Virus record (IMG/VR): IMGVR_UViG_3300023179_000040
Location: 42,613-106,612 of that record
Length of the DNA stretch: 64,000 nt
Direction: 5' to 3' (one strand)
DNA from: a virus
Shown: positions 1 through 9,028 of the stretch, piece by piece
Numbering within the stretch: the first letter of the stretch is position 1
Layout of the letters: each line of letters starts with the position of its first letter
The notes under the pieces: generated by a model
Database searches by the model: none
What the model was told of the DNA's origin: nothing
What the model saw: only the letters and a program-made list of their open reading frames with translations
Program-made: the position numbers and the translations under genes

Positions 1-2
1 GT

Positions 3-1631
3 GATGGGCCAGGATATACTGTTGGAGAAAAAATCTATTTACAAGGAGGTGGCGGCTCTGGTGGAATAATTGTGGTTACTAAGGTTGATGCTAATGGTAA
101 TATACTAGATTTTGCTATAGAGGGCAGCGGTTGCTGCTACACTTCTACCCCATTATTCTTTGATGAGAACGGCGCGACCATTGTTCCGACTCCCACCATT
201 AATTTTAGTAAGCTTATTGAGAATCCCATAGTAGTTATTGATTCTGGATCAGGATATGGAGATGCTAACAATCCATTAGTTATTAGAGATGATGCTACTG
301 GTACTATCATCGCTAATCCGGGCTTAACTATTTTAGATTTTACACAAAATATACCATTAGGCCCCAACGGGCCTATAGTAATTATTAACGCTGGTAGTTT
401 TCCTCCACCAGACTCTCCCATAAGTCCTCCAGAGCCTATTCCTTCAGATCTAAATATATGCTGTATAGAAACATCATATACTCAACCTCTTAGAGGCTCT
501 ATTGTTTGTTCAGGATCTATCACTAAGGACGTAGTAAGTAATTTAATTGGTAAATCTGGATTTGCATTAAATGAAAAAATATATGTAGAGTCCGCTAATG
601 GAGGTAATGGTGCTGGTGGTGTGATTCAAGTTACAGCAGTAAGTGGCAATATTATTACAGACTTTGTGGTATATAATGGAGGATGCTATTATTCTGATCC
701 TATAGCCTTAAGAAAGTCTAATGGTAGTATCATTACTAATGTTATCATAGATTATGATGCATTAACTGGCTCTCCCATAACAGTTATTGATCCGGGCGAT
801 ATTAAAGGAAATGGCTGTACCTCTTGCTGTGAAACTATTACTGGTTATGGTATTTGTCCTGATCCTGAAGATATAGTATTTTTTGATCATCTACAACCAG
901 ATTATGGTCCGCCTAGAACCCCCACACCTACGCCAACAGTTAGTCTAACGCCCTCTCCAACACCACCAGTATTATGCAATGATATTCAATCTGCTGGTGG
1001 TCAAAATGTAACATCTATTACAAAAATTATTAATGCTGCTGTAGCTGGTCAGAATTATTTAATTATTAAAGATGTTGATGGTTTGAGTAAAAATACTGTT
1101 GTTAATGCCGATGGTATACCTGCTGGTACATATATTACTGAAATAATTAATTGGTTTTCAGATTTTGATAATCGCGTAGTCAATAAAAAAATCTTTTTAA
1201 GTAATGCTATTACAAAAAATATATCCACCAATACAGATTTAAATTTATATTTTGTTGATATCAGATTGATTCAAGTACCTTATTGGCCAGGAGTTATGAC
1301 TTTTGATTATGATGCCTATAGTGTTCCAGACAGATTTTTAGTTTTTGCTGTGCCGTTAGATAGTAGATTAAACGATGTTTTACTATTTGATAGTAGATAT
1401 AGAGGAGCAGCAACTTGCGGCTATGCAGATAGTATAAGTGGAACGGGAAGAGGCTCAGTTAATTTAAATAAGCCAGATGGATGTACATACATTAAGGTTA
1501 TAGTAGAAGCCCCATGCGAGGGAACAGCTTGGGAATATGCCTTATCTTGTCCACAAAGAACATTTACTACCGTGAGTAGCACCCCTACTGTTACCCCAAC
1601 TATAACACCAACCCCATCCTCATTACCTTAA
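3..1631 (+). CDS. Partial phage fibre/decoration-like protein with Gly-rich repeats and Pro/Thr linkers
   Basis: The reading frame is open from base 3, so the gene enters from outside the window; a GTG at base 72 is only an internal codon. The translation has a repeated Gly-rich unit: the incomplete copy at bases 3-330 and the copy around 545-820 share G-Y/F-x3-E-K-I-Y, then a GG-rich loop, V-T-x-V and G-N-I. After a short Pro/Thr linker (about 910-965) comes a beta-rich domain containing YDAY-x-VPDR and a GTAWEY-x3-CP ending, then a second Pro/Thr tail up to the TAA. The composition (Asn, Gly, Ser, Thr, few charges) suits an extracellular virion protein. It is followed 7 nt later by the next fibre-like gene. 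The family is not recognised; the role as tail fibre or decoration is inferred from composition and context. Confidence 0.7.
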   Translation, partial: DGPGYTVGEKIYLQGGGGSGGIIVVTKVDANGNILDFAIEGSGCCYTSTPLFFDENGATIVPTPTINFSKLIENPIVVIDSGSGYGDANNPLVIRDDATGTIIANPGLTILDFTQNIPLGPNGPIVIINAGSFPPPDSPISPPEPIPSDLNICCIETSYTQPLRGSIVCSGSITKDVVSNLIGKSGFALNEKIYVESANGGNGAGGVIQVTAVSGNIITDFVVYNGGCYYSDPIALRKSNGSIITNVIIDYDALTGSPITVIDPGDIKGNGCTSCCETITGYGICPDPEDIVFFDHLQPDYGPPRTPTPTPTVSLTPSPTPPVLCNDIQSAGGQNVTSITKIINAAVAGQNYLIIKDVDGLSKNTVVNADGIPAGTYITEIINWFSDFDNRVVNKKIFLSNAITKNISTNTDLNLYFVDIRLIQVPYWPGVMTFDYDAYSVPDRFLVFAVPLDSRLNDVLLFDSRYRGAATCGYADSISGTGRGSVNLNKPDGCTYIKVIVEAPCEGTAWEYALSCPQRTFTTVSSTPTVTPTITPTPSSLP

Positions 1632-1638
1632 TTAAGCC

Positions 1639-2832
1639 ATGAATCCAAACTATTTATTATTTAAAGTATCTGTTTTACAACATGCTACAGAAGGAACTAA
1701 TTGTTCCTATGCTGAAGATATATTGACGGTTGTTTGTAATCCTCAACCAACACCAACATGTACTAATACTCCAACATCTAGCAATACTCCTACACCAACT
1801 CCATCTATCACTGCTACAGCTACAGTAACACCATCTATCACTCCTACTATAAGTATAACTCCATCGATTACTGCTACTGTTAGTTTAACACCATCTATAA
1901 CTCCTACTAATACTCAAACACCTACTCCTACAACAACACCGACTCCAACACTACCTCCAGTCATTCCACCACTACAGAGCATATCTATTGATAATGATCT
2001 AGTTTGGTTATTCAACACTAACGAATATCCTGTTTTGATTCAATCTCAAAGATCAGATACTAATGGAATGTCTTGGCAAGATATTGGCCCGTTTGTGAAT
2101 GTTGTTGCAAATGGATCGTCGTCTATATTCTATAACGGCGATACTAATACAAAGTATAGATCCAGAGCATTTTCTCTAGGCGCAGGAACCTTATCTAGCC
2201 CATGGTCTAATGTATATATCTATACCAATCCAGATGCTATAGCTGCACCTATTATTAATTATGACTTTAATACCTCATATTTATATATTTTTAATGTTAA
2301 TGATGTTTTAGTAAATATGATCATTGAAAAATCTGAAGATGGTATAGTTTGGCAATATGCATTGAGTACATCAGAAAGTATAAATGCTAACACTAATAAG
2401 TCTTTTACAATATCAGGAACTCCTTATACTAAATTCAGAGCTTTATATTTTAGTGCTGGTTTAGGATATTCGGTCAGCTCATGGAGTTATACTGATCTAA
2501 TTCTACCAACACCGACTTCAACACGAACTCCGACTCCTACTATTACTCCAACTAGTACTTCTAATTTTATTAATAGCTTAACAATATTGTCTGGATCTAA
2601 CTATATTTCTGGTAATGGATTAACTTTTAGTGGTAATACAGGAGATAGAATTGAATATATAGCACAAAATGGGTATGATTTACCATCCACTATGAATATT
2701 AGTGTTGGTGGTATTATCAAAGCCACAGTAATATTCCCAGCATCAATTTATAATAATAAATTATTTAAAGTTACTATTAGCGGTATTCCATATATAGGCA
2801 ATTTTATTGCTGGAAATATTAATTTTATTTAA
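1639..2832 (+). CDS. Modular fibre-like protein with two FnIII-like domains and Pro/Thr linkers
   Basis: A 397-residue protein. Residues 1-35 match the second half of an Ig-like module seen complete in the gene at 5016 (pattern TEGxxC...D-x2-TV-x-CN). A Pro/Thr/Ser linker spans about residues 36-110, followed by two related beta-sandwich repeats (about 112-195 and 200-288, each with W near the start and a Y/F-R-A-x-Y/F strand near the end), a short linker, and an 85-residue C-terminal module. The last 50 residues (LPST...ISGI-x-Y...INF) are shared with the C terminus of the next gene. No Shine-Dalgarno is visible before the ATG, which lies 7 nt after the upstream TAA, so reinitiation is plausible. 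No enzyme motif is seen. An exposed virion fibre or decoration is inferred. Confidence 0.75.
   Translation: MNPNYLLFKVSVLQHATEGTNCSYAEDILTVVCNPQPTPTCTNTPTSSNTPTPTPSITATATVTPSITPTISITPSITATVSLTPSITPTNTQTPTPTTTPTPTLPPVIPPLQSISIDNDLVWLFNTNEYPVLIQSQRSDTNGMSWQDIGPFVNVVANGSSSIFYNGDTNTKYRSRAFSLGAGTLSSPWSNVYIYTNPDAIAAPIINYDFNTSYLYIFNVNDVLVNMIIEKSEDGIVWQYALSTSESINANTNKSFTISGTPYTKFRALYFSAGLGYSVSSWSYTDLILPTPTSTRTPTPTITPTSTSNFINSLTILSGSNYISGNGLTFSGNTGDRIEYIAQNGYDLPSTMNISVGGIIKATVIFPASIYNNKLFKVTISGIPYIGNFIAGNINFI
1740..1965 (+). repeat. Pro/Thr/Ser linker array 1
   Basis: Codes for runs such as PTPTPSITATATVTPSITPT, with more Ser and Ile than the other arrays. Imperfect repeats of about 30 bp (CCATCTATCACTCCTACT type). 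Less similar at DNA level to the later arrays, so it is older or separately derived. Confidence 0.8.
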
Positions 2833-2848
2833 TTAAAGGAAATAATTC

Positions 2849-4954
2849 ATGGTATATCCTACTGGAAATAATAGTGCAAATTATAATTCTTGTGCTAATT
2901 GGGATGGTTCGATAAATGGCAATGTTACTACTGTTGGAAGTAATGGTGGGCCATCTGCTTATGGTACTTATGACCAGAGCGGTAACGTTAATGAATGCGT
3001 TATATCATCAAACCAAAGTTATTTGTTCGGTGGTGATTTTAATGACCCCGATTTCTATTTATCTGCTGCTGCTGCAACTCCAGTAGCACCATTTGCTACA
3101 TATACATTAGGATCTCCTAGCATGGGTTTTCGTTTAGCGTCATTATTAGACATTTATAGCTATAGTAGTTTTGTTGCGGTAGGAGATGCATCTAATCTTA
3201 ATAATATCTATGGATGTGGATTTGTCCCTTATGCCTATAAAATAGGTCAATATACAGTAACTGTTTGTGAATATGTTGAGTTTTTAAATTCTATAGCAAA
3301 AACAGATACTAATAAAGTATATGATATTAATATGGCTAGTGATAGATGCGGGATATTAAGATCTGGAACACCTGGTAATTATATATATGATATTCGCTCC
3401 ACATATGCTAATAAACCAGTTGTTTATGTTAGTGTTATGAATATGTTGAGATATTGTAATTGGCTACACAATAGAAAGCTATCTGGTACACAGGATGAAA
3501 CTACAACAGAGGACGGTGCATATTATATATCGCCGCTCGCAGTAATTCAACAAAGACCTAATCCCCTGTATAGACTGCCAACAGTAAATGAATGGCATAA
3601 AGCAGCTTATTACAAGGGTGGTGGTACTAACGCTGGTTATTGGACTTATGCTACTCAAACAGACACAGCCCCAATATGTGTAACGGCAAATTCCAATGGC
3701 GATGGACCTTTCTTGTCCAATTATATATGCTCTTATGTTGTTCCTGGTCCTACTCCAACACCTACTAATACCGTAACACCATCAGAAACACCAACAAATA
3801 CTCCTACGCCAACTGTTACTCCAACCAACACAATCACTCCGACAGTCACCCCAACTAATACCGTAACACGAACAAATACTCCAACACCTACTGTTACTCC
3901 AACTGTTACTCCAACCAACACAATCACTCCGACAGTCACCCCAACTAATACAAGAACTCCAACCGTTACTCCTACTAATACCGTAACACCATCAGAAACA
4001 CCAACAAATACTCCTACGCCAACTGTTACTCCAACCAACACAATCACTCCGACAGTCACCCCAACTAATACCGTAACACCAACAGTGACAAAAACACCTA
4101 CTCATACTCCAAGAATAACGAGCACACCAACACCGTCACCAACCAAACCTGTACCCCCCACAATGATTACTCAAAAACTTCAATTTGTTAAATATTTAGG
4201 ACAATCTGATATAGAAATATCTTCATTATCCAGTAATATATTGAATCAAATAGACACTATATACTATATTGACAATCAATCTTCATGGCTCTCATGGAGT
4301 GCTAACGGAATCAATAGTTTAAGCTCTTTACAAAGATATAAAACATATTTAATTATTAGCAAAAATAGTAATCCTAATTATAGTCTATATAGCAATACAG
4401 ATATATTGGATTCAACATCATTTACTATTCTTAATAAAAATATTTCTATAGAAACTTATCGAGGACATAGCTCTTTGATTATTAATAATGCATCATGGAA
4501 GAATAATATTAATAAAATTATAGGATTAAATAGCACTAGTTCGTCGTATATTAGTTGGGATTCATTAATACCAGCTAATCTGAATAGTCTAATGTCTTTA
4601 GAACCGAATAATGGATATATCTTTTTTGCAAATACAACACCCATAGTATTATGGTCAGAGACTTTAAGATCAATTAATAATTGGACATATAGATATAATA
4701 ATTTTTTGTCTTTAAGATTCATACCTAATACATTTGAATCCACCATAGAACTATCTGTACCAATGGTGGACACTTTAGATCTTCCTTCTGTTGGAACACC
4801 AGCTCCACTACCGTCTACTTGTGTAGTAACCAGAAATGGTAGTAAAATTGGAGATTTACTATTTATACCAGCATATAATGGTAAAAATATAACAGCTATT
4901 ATCAGTGGAATATCATATTCATCCACTATTAATAATGGTCAAATTAATTTTTAA
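2849..4954 (+). CDS. Modular fibre-like protein with permuted FGE/C-type-lectin domain
   Basis: A 701-residue protein with an AAAGGA ribosome site 8 nt before the ATG. Residues 1-98 look like the C-terminal half of a formylglycine-generating-enzyme (SUMF1-type) domain: [19 protein letters not shown], a GGDF strand and the terminal GFRLAS. Residues 106-294 look like the N-terminal half: [46 protein letters not shown]. The order is therefore reversed relative to the family. The catalytic cysteines of true FGEs are not apparent, so a C-type-lectin binding role is likelier than enzymatic activity. A mucin-like Pro/Thr linker (about 301-435) follows, then two similar sub-repeats each with a W-x-SW or ISW core, and the C-terminal LPST...INF cap shared with the upstream gene. 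Receptor binding is an inference. Confidence 0.75.
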   Translation: MVYPTGNNSANYNSCANWDGSINGNVTTVGSNGGPSAYGTYDQSGNVNECVISSNQSYLFGGDFNDPDFYLSAAAATPVAPFATYTLGSPSMGFRLASLLDIYSYSSFVAVGDASNLNNIYGCGFVPYAYKIGQYTVTVCEYVEFLNSIAKTDTNKVYDINMASDRCGILRSGTPGNYIYDIRSTYANKPVVYVSVMNMLRYCNWLHNRKLSGTQDETTTEDGAYYISPLAVIQQRPNPLYRLPTVNEWHKAAYYKGGGTNAGYWTYATQTDTAPICVTANSNGDGPFLSNYICSYVVPGPTPTPTNTVTPSETPTNTPTPTVTPTNTITPTVTPTNTVTRTNTPTPTVTPTVTPTNTITPTVTPTNTRTPTVTPTNTVTPSETPTNTPTPTVTPTNTITPTVTPTNTVTPTVTKTPTHTPRITSTPTPSPTKPVPPTMITQKLQFVKYLGQSDIEISSLSSNILNQIDTIYYIDNQSSWLSWSANGINSLSSLQRYKTYLIISKNSNPNYSLYSNTDILDSTSFTILNKNISIETYRGHSSLIINNASWKNNINKIIGLNSTSSSYISWDSLIPANLNSLMSLEPNNGYIFFANTTPIVLWSETLRSINNWTYRYNNFLSLRFIPNTFESTIELSVPMVDTLDLPSVGTPAPLPSTCVVTRNGSKIGDLLFIPAYNGKNITAIISGISYSSTINNGQINF
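3749..4158 (+). repeat. Pro/Thr linker array 2
   Basis: Imperfect tandem units of 24-30 bp coding [10 protein letters not shown]-type decapeptides. Bases 3895-4068 are identical to 6649-6822. The arrangement gives a rigid, Thr-dense stalk of about 130 residues. Confidence 0.9.
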
Positions 4955-4961
4955 TAACATC

Positions 4962-4970
4962 GGTGTATAT
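4962..4970 (+). promoter_or_regulatory. GGTGTATAT motif upstream of 5016
   Basis: First G 54 nt before the ATG, in the 61-nt gap between two fibre genes. One of six recurrent GTGTAT motifs in intergenic gaps; candidate promoter element. Confidence 0.35.
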
Positions 4971-5015
4971 TACTATCGCTAACCATATATTCTTATATTA
5001 TAAAGAGGCGCTAAA

Positions 5016-6089
5016 ATGTTGATTAATAATGAATTTGCTATAGAGAGATACAACGGTCAATATGCTCTAACTTTATTATCCGCTCCCGCAGGAATGGATA
5101 GTGCTACTCAGCAACAGTATACGTCTTTTATGAGTAATATTGTTACTATATATGGTAGTCAAAATGAACAAGGCGCTGTTCCTGTTTTTTTCAAAAATAG
5201 TTCTGGCGCCCCTAGTTCTAGTAGCACTCTTACTCAATTAGAATCTGGTCAAGAATATTATTTTATTTCCAAAAATACAGCAGTATTTCCATATGCTATT
5301 CCCGCTATCGGCGGACCAGCAACAGCGTCATGCCCCACTTTACCAACATGCTGCCCATATATTAATTTTACATCTAACAATGTTACATTATCAGGGCCGC
5401 CAGAAAATATTTATGCTTATCTTACTGCTAATATTAGCGGATTAGAGCCAGGAAAAGAATATAGGTACTCTTTTGAATCAGTAGCGGCTAATTGGCCATC
5501 TAGAGTTAGTCCAATAAGTGGAACATTTATTCCTATGTCTTATAGCGATACTATTGATGCTGTATTTCGTTTTTGTCCAGAATCTGGTAATTGCACTGAA
5601 TATTGGCAATATACTGCTGATACTAATCTTAACAAAGATTATAGTCAAAAAAATATTTTTTCATCTGTTAAAATCAAACTATATCCTACAGAAGGATCAG
5701 ATTGTGATGTTATGAGTGATATGGTAACTGTAAAGTGCAATAAATGTTTGCCTGGAGGATTATACTATAGACCCAAACCATCTATTGCTGGATCTCCAAA
5801 ATTATCTTTAACCGCTGGATGTTGTGCTAATCCTATTCCTTTAACTATTAATATTACCGGGGCTGAACCAGGTAAAAATTATACTTTTAATGTACAAGCT
5901 TGGCCAGATACTGTAGCGGTTAGTCCAGCTACTGGTATTAGTAGTTTTGGTGATGGAACTGGTAAAATATTATCTATGGTTAGTATGAGCGGTATCCCTA
6001 GTAGTGTTGTTAAATTTGTATTAAATGATAATGTTACTGGAGAAAGTTTCGTTGATTTTACCAGTATAGTATGCAACTCTAGTTGTTAA
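5016..6089 (+). CDS. Ig-like modular virion surface protein
   Basis: A 357-residue protein with a good AGAGG ribosome site 7 nt before the ATG. Residues 1-100 form a module ending in YYFISKN and resemble the sub-repeats in the C-terminal part of the preceding gene. Residues about 113-245 and 255-357 are two Ig-like modules with the recurrent signature ISG-x-EPGK-x-Y, a VSP...SG segment, and a closing strand T-V-x-C-N or S-I-V-C-N. Paired CC motifs at module starts suggest disulphides or metal binding outside the cell. The gene lacks a Pro/Thr linker, unlike its neighbours. A GGTGTAT-type motif about 54 nt upstream may be a promoter. Function beyond virion surface protein cannot be assigned. 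Confidence 0.75.
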   Translation: MLINNEFAIERYNGQYALTLLSAPAGMDSATQQQYTSFMSNIVTIYGSQNEQGAVPVFFKNSSGAPSSSSTLTQLESGQEYYFISKNTAVFPYAIPAIGGPATASCPTLPTCCPYINFTSNNVTLSGPPENIYAYLTANISGLEPGKEYRYSFESVAANWPSRVSPISGTFIPMSYSDTIDAVFRFCPESGNCTEYWQYTADTNLNKDYSQKNIFSSVKIKLYPTEGSDCDVMSDMVTVKCNKCLPGGLYYRPKPSIAGSPKLSLTAGCCANPIPLTINITGAEPGKNYTFNVQAWPDTVAVSPATGISSFGDGTGKILSMVSMSGIPSSVVKFVLNDNVTGESFVDFTSIVCNSSC

Positions 6090-6121
6090 TTTATAGGAAT
6101 TTTAGTATCATAGGATAGAGT

Positions 6122-8266
6122 ATGCCATATGTTGTTCCTAGTCCAACGGTTACACCAACATCATCAGTTACTCCGTCTGTAACTCCTACACATAGTATTA
6201 CACCAACAGTTACACAGACCAATCGTATCAGATATCATAAAACTAATTTGCCAGATACTGTAAATATTGATTGTATTGATGATTGTACAGTGCAAAATTT
6301 TACAGGATATGGATCTGATCGATCAGTATCATTGAGCTGGGAGCTTGATTCTTATTGCTCTAGTTTAGTTAAAAACTTTACTATAGAATATAAATTATCT
6401 GGAGCATCAAGTTGGACTTTTTATAGTAATGCAACTAATACAGATAGAAGTATTATTGTAAATAATTTAATTAATAATTATGCATATATTTTTAAATTAT
6501 CTATGATTAGATATAGTAGTAGCGTATCTTCTAGCTATTGTAGCGTTGTAATATCTCCTTCTGAGTCAAAAACCCCCACACCAACCGTTACTCAAACAGT
6601 TACTCCAACACATAGTTTAACTCCATCTGTTACTCCAACTAACACAAGTACTCCAACTGTTACTCCAACCAACACAATCACTCCGACAGTCACCCCAACT
6701 AATACAAGAACTCCAACCGTTACTCCTACTAATACCGTAACACCATCAGAAACACCAACAAATACTCCTACGCCAACTGTTACTCCAACCAACACAATCA
6801 CTCCGACAGTCACCCCAACTAACACAAGTACTCCAACCGTTACTCCTACTAATACCGTAACACCATCAGAAACACCAACAAATACTCCTACGCCAACTGT
6901 TACTCCTACTAACACAGTAACTCCCACTAACACTGTTACCCCAACTAATACTGTGACTCCAACCAACACAATCACTCCGACAGTCACCCCAACTAACACA
7001 AGTACTCCAACCGTTACTCCTACTAATACCGTAACACCAACAAATGCTCCTACTAATACCGTAACACCAACAAATACTCCTACGCCAACTGTTACTCCTA
7101 CTAACACAGTAACTCCCACTAACACTGTTACCCCAACTAATACTGTGACTCCAACCAACACAAGTACTCCAATTGATACCGTAAAACCAACAAATACTCC
7201 AACACCTACAGTTACTCCAACACATAGTTTAACTCCATCTGTTACTCCAACTAACACAGCTACTCCAACTAACACAAGTACTCCAACTGTTACTCCTACT
7301 AATACCGTAACACCATCAGAAACACCAATGCCGCCGCCATCACAAACTCCAATCCTCGAGTTTCCAACTCCTACGCCGCAGGCACCACAACCTCCGGTGC
7401 CGGTGCCGTGCGACTGTACTTTGCCACAAAGTATTAATCAATATTATATATATGACAGCAATGGTAACCCAGCTCCAAATTCTTTTGCCGAATTATATAG
7501 TAAGTGTACTGTTTATGCTGCAGGAGGATTTGCACGGTGTGAGTTTGTCGGATTTCCTTGTCATTATTTTGGTGATGATGTAGGGTTAAATGGCGGAGAT
7601 TGTATATTAAAATGGACATACGGATATTTAGATACTAAAATAGGTTCTACATTTTTAGCCAGAGGTATATTCAGTATGACTTTTGAAGGATATAGCTTAA
7701 GTAAAATTAAAATATATGAGTGTACCGGGAAAACCTGGACAGATGTTTCTGAACAAGCATTGTCACCCGAATTTGGTAGTACTGTTCCTTTTATTAATGG
7801 GTGGTGGTGGAATGATTTTGAAAGACCATCTGCTGCTCCGGGAGGTGATGTATCTCCACCGATTACTATTCCGTTAACGCCGCCGTGCTGCGTGCCCAAT
7901 GCTCCTTGTGATGGTGATTGCTATAATCTTTTCGGAGCGTCAATTTGTGACGATTGTCCACCAGGATATACTAATAATGGAATGAATTGTAATTATCCAT
8001 GTATTAAAAATTGTGAATGTTGTTTATGTGATATTCCGAATAATAATCTTGTTTCAGTAAGTATAGAAGAATTTAATTTAAGTAATGGACCAGAAGTATG
8101 CGTTTCAGATATTGAATTATTTACAAGTCCTTCCGGATCAGGTACTATTTATTGTGGTCATGCTTTAGATCTAAATGCCTTTTCCATTATTTGGACAGAT
8201 TCTGGTAATACAGACTCTAATGGGAATAGTGTATATGATGTTATGAAAACAAAAAAATATGTATAA
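6122..8266 (+). CDS. Mucin-like Pro/Thr-repeat fibre protein with FnIII-like and Cys-rich C-terminal domains
   Basis: A 714-residue protein with an AGGA ribosome site 6 nt before the ATG. It opens directly at a linker ([11 protein letters not shown]) that resembles the linker following the FGE-like domain in the gene at 2849. An FnIII-like domain (about 55-150, S-L-S-W and Y-x-F-K-L strands) is followed by a roughly 255-residue Pro/Thr array built on [12 protein letters not shown]-terminal domain with C-D-C, a W-x-DVSEQALS strand and WWW follows, then an EGF-like Cys cluster (CxGDCYN...CDDCPPGYT...C) and a last beta module. Its C-terminal domain is distantly similar to the G+C-rich domain at 9.6-10.2 kb (DVSE/DITE-x-ALS). 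It overlaps the next gene by 8 nt. Probably an exposed virion stalk or fibre. Confidence 0.75.
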   Translation: MPYVVPSPTVTPTSSVTPSVTPTHSITPTVTQTNRIRYHKTNLPDTVNIDCIDDCTVQNFTGYGSDRSVSLSWELDSYCSSLVKNFTIEYKLSGASSWTFYSNATNTDRSIIVNNLINNYAYIFKLSMIRYSSSVSSSYCSVVISPSESKTPTPTVTQTVTPTHSLTPSVTPTNTSTPTVTPTNTITPTVTPTNTRTPTVTPTNTVTPSETPTNTPTPTVTPTNTITPTVTPTNTSTPTVTPTNTVTPSETPTNTPTPTVTPTNTVTPTNTVTPTNTVTPTNTITPTVTPTNTSTPTVTPTNTVTPTNAPTNTVTPTNTPTPTVTPTNTVTPTNTVTPTNTVTPTNTSTPIDTVKPTNTPTPTVTPTHSLTPSVTPTNTATPTNTSTPTVTPTNTVTPSETPMPPPSQTPILEFPTPTPQAPQPPVPVPCDCTLPQSINQYYIYDSNGNPAPNSFAELYSKCTVYAAGGFARCEFVGFPCHYFGDDVGLNGGDCILKWTYGYLDTKIGSTFLARGIFSMTFEGYSLSKIKIYECTGKTWTDVSEQALSPEFGSTVPFINGWWWNDFERPSAAPGGDVSPPITIPLTPPCCVPNAPCDGDCYNLFGASICDDCPPGYTNNGMNCNYPCIKNCECCLCDIPNNNLVSVSIEEFNLSNGPEVCVSDIELFTSPSGSGTIYCGHALDLNAFSIIWTDSGNTDSNGNSVYDVMKTKKYV
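6571..7332 (+). repeat. Pro/Thr linker array 3 (longest)
   Basis: About 254 codons of [10 protein letters not shown]-type units. Contains the 174-bp block shared with array 2 and the 188-bp block 6893-7080 shared with array 4. Several internal near-identical 120-bp duplications (for example 6715-6780 and 6835-6900). Confidence 0.9.
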
Positions 8267-8915
8267 TTTTAATTGTCAATTTAGAGAATCCGATAATAGT
8301 CCTTGTATTTGTAAATATCAATCGTTAAAATTAGGACATATAGTAAAAACATCTTCACTATTTTGTAATCATGAATGTCCGAAAAATGTTTATGAACAAG
8401 GAGAAGAAGATAAAGAATTTTTAATAAAGTGTTTTAATAGAAGATATAATCATGAATTTATAAATAAAGTAATAAATAAATTTGCTAAACAAACTAAACT
8501 TATAGTACCATCTATTTGGCCAGAAGTATTCCGCACTCTTTATGATATTTTGTCTCAAGAGTTATGGTTTGATGATATTGGGTTAACAGGATCCATAATA
8601 GTTGATGGAGTAGATAATCAAAAAGATATTGATATTGTAATAGGTATTAAAGACATAAATGAGTATATACAATGGTCAAAAAATAACTCATTACCAAACT
8701 ACATTAATAATATTAAAACAGATTATTATCTTTATGCAACTCCTATGGATCAAGCCAAAGAAACTATTTGTGGATCGTTTTTTTTATCTTTATGGCCAAA
8801 TAAAAAAATTATTTATACTAATGAATTATTTAAAAAAAATATAATTTTTCCAAATGATTATCAGGTATTTTATAATAATATTATCGATCAACTTTTTTAC
8901 AATATTGGTAAATAA
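8259..8915 (+). CDS. Nucleotidyltransferase-like protein with Cys-rich N terminus
   Basis: A 218-residue protein overlapping the stop of the preceding gene by 8 nt. Residues 109-129 hold a GS-x10-KDIDIVIG signature (G111, S112, D123, D125), which matches the GS...DxD core of the polymerase-beta-type minimal nucleotidyltransferase fold. The N terminus has cysteines at 6, 16, 18, 36 and 40 that could bind zinc. The A+T-rich, Lys-rich composition is unlike the Thr/Ser/Gly-rich structural proteins around it, so it looks like a cytoplasmic protein placed among virion genes. No third catalytic Asp is obvious, so activity is uncertain. It could be an accessory or moron gene, or a nucleotidyltransferase acting on sugar or RNA. 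The substrate cannot be inferred. Confidence 0.55.
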   Translation: MYNFNCQFRESDNSPCICKYQSLKLGHIVKTSSLFCNHECPKNVYEQGEEDKEFLIKCFNRRYNHEFINKVINKFAKQTKLIVPSIWPEVFRTLYDILSQELWFDDIGLTGSIIVDGVDNQKDIDIVIGIKDINEYIQWSKNNSLPNYINNIKTDYYLYATPMDQAKETICGSFFLSLWPNKKIIYTNELFKKNIIFPNDYQVFYNNIIDQLFYNIGK

Positions 8916-8988
8916 ATGATAATGTTTCCAAAGAGAGTATAATTTCTAACAGTGGGGATCTCAAGCTTTAATAACTATTTACATACAT

Positions 8989-9000
8989 AGTGTATATAAT
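8989..9000 (+). promoter_or_regulatory. AGTGTATATAAT motif upstream of 9029
   Basis: Lies 40 nt before the ATG in the 113-nt gap after the nucleotidyltransferase-like gene. Includes TATAAT. Variant (A for first G) of the recurrent gap motif. The rest of the gap holds nothing else recognisable. Confidence 0.4.
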
Positions 9001-9028
9001 AGTAACTTTAAAAATTAATAAGTAATTT

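Noticed and set aside
2849-3740. Diversity-generating retroelement target
   Set aside because: FGE-type lectin domains are common targets, but no reverse transcriptase, template repeat or adenine-biased duplicate region was seen in the window.
3733-4059. Long antisense open frame rich in VGVTVGV in the Pro/Thr array (also 6592-7275 and 9196-9486)
   Set aside because: It is the mirror of the ACN/CCN-rich linker codons; low-complexity repeats leave the antisense strand open. No ribosome site or independent support.
6571-7332. CRISPR-like array
   Set aside because: Repeats are contiguous, in frame and coding, with no unique spacers of constant length and no cas genes.
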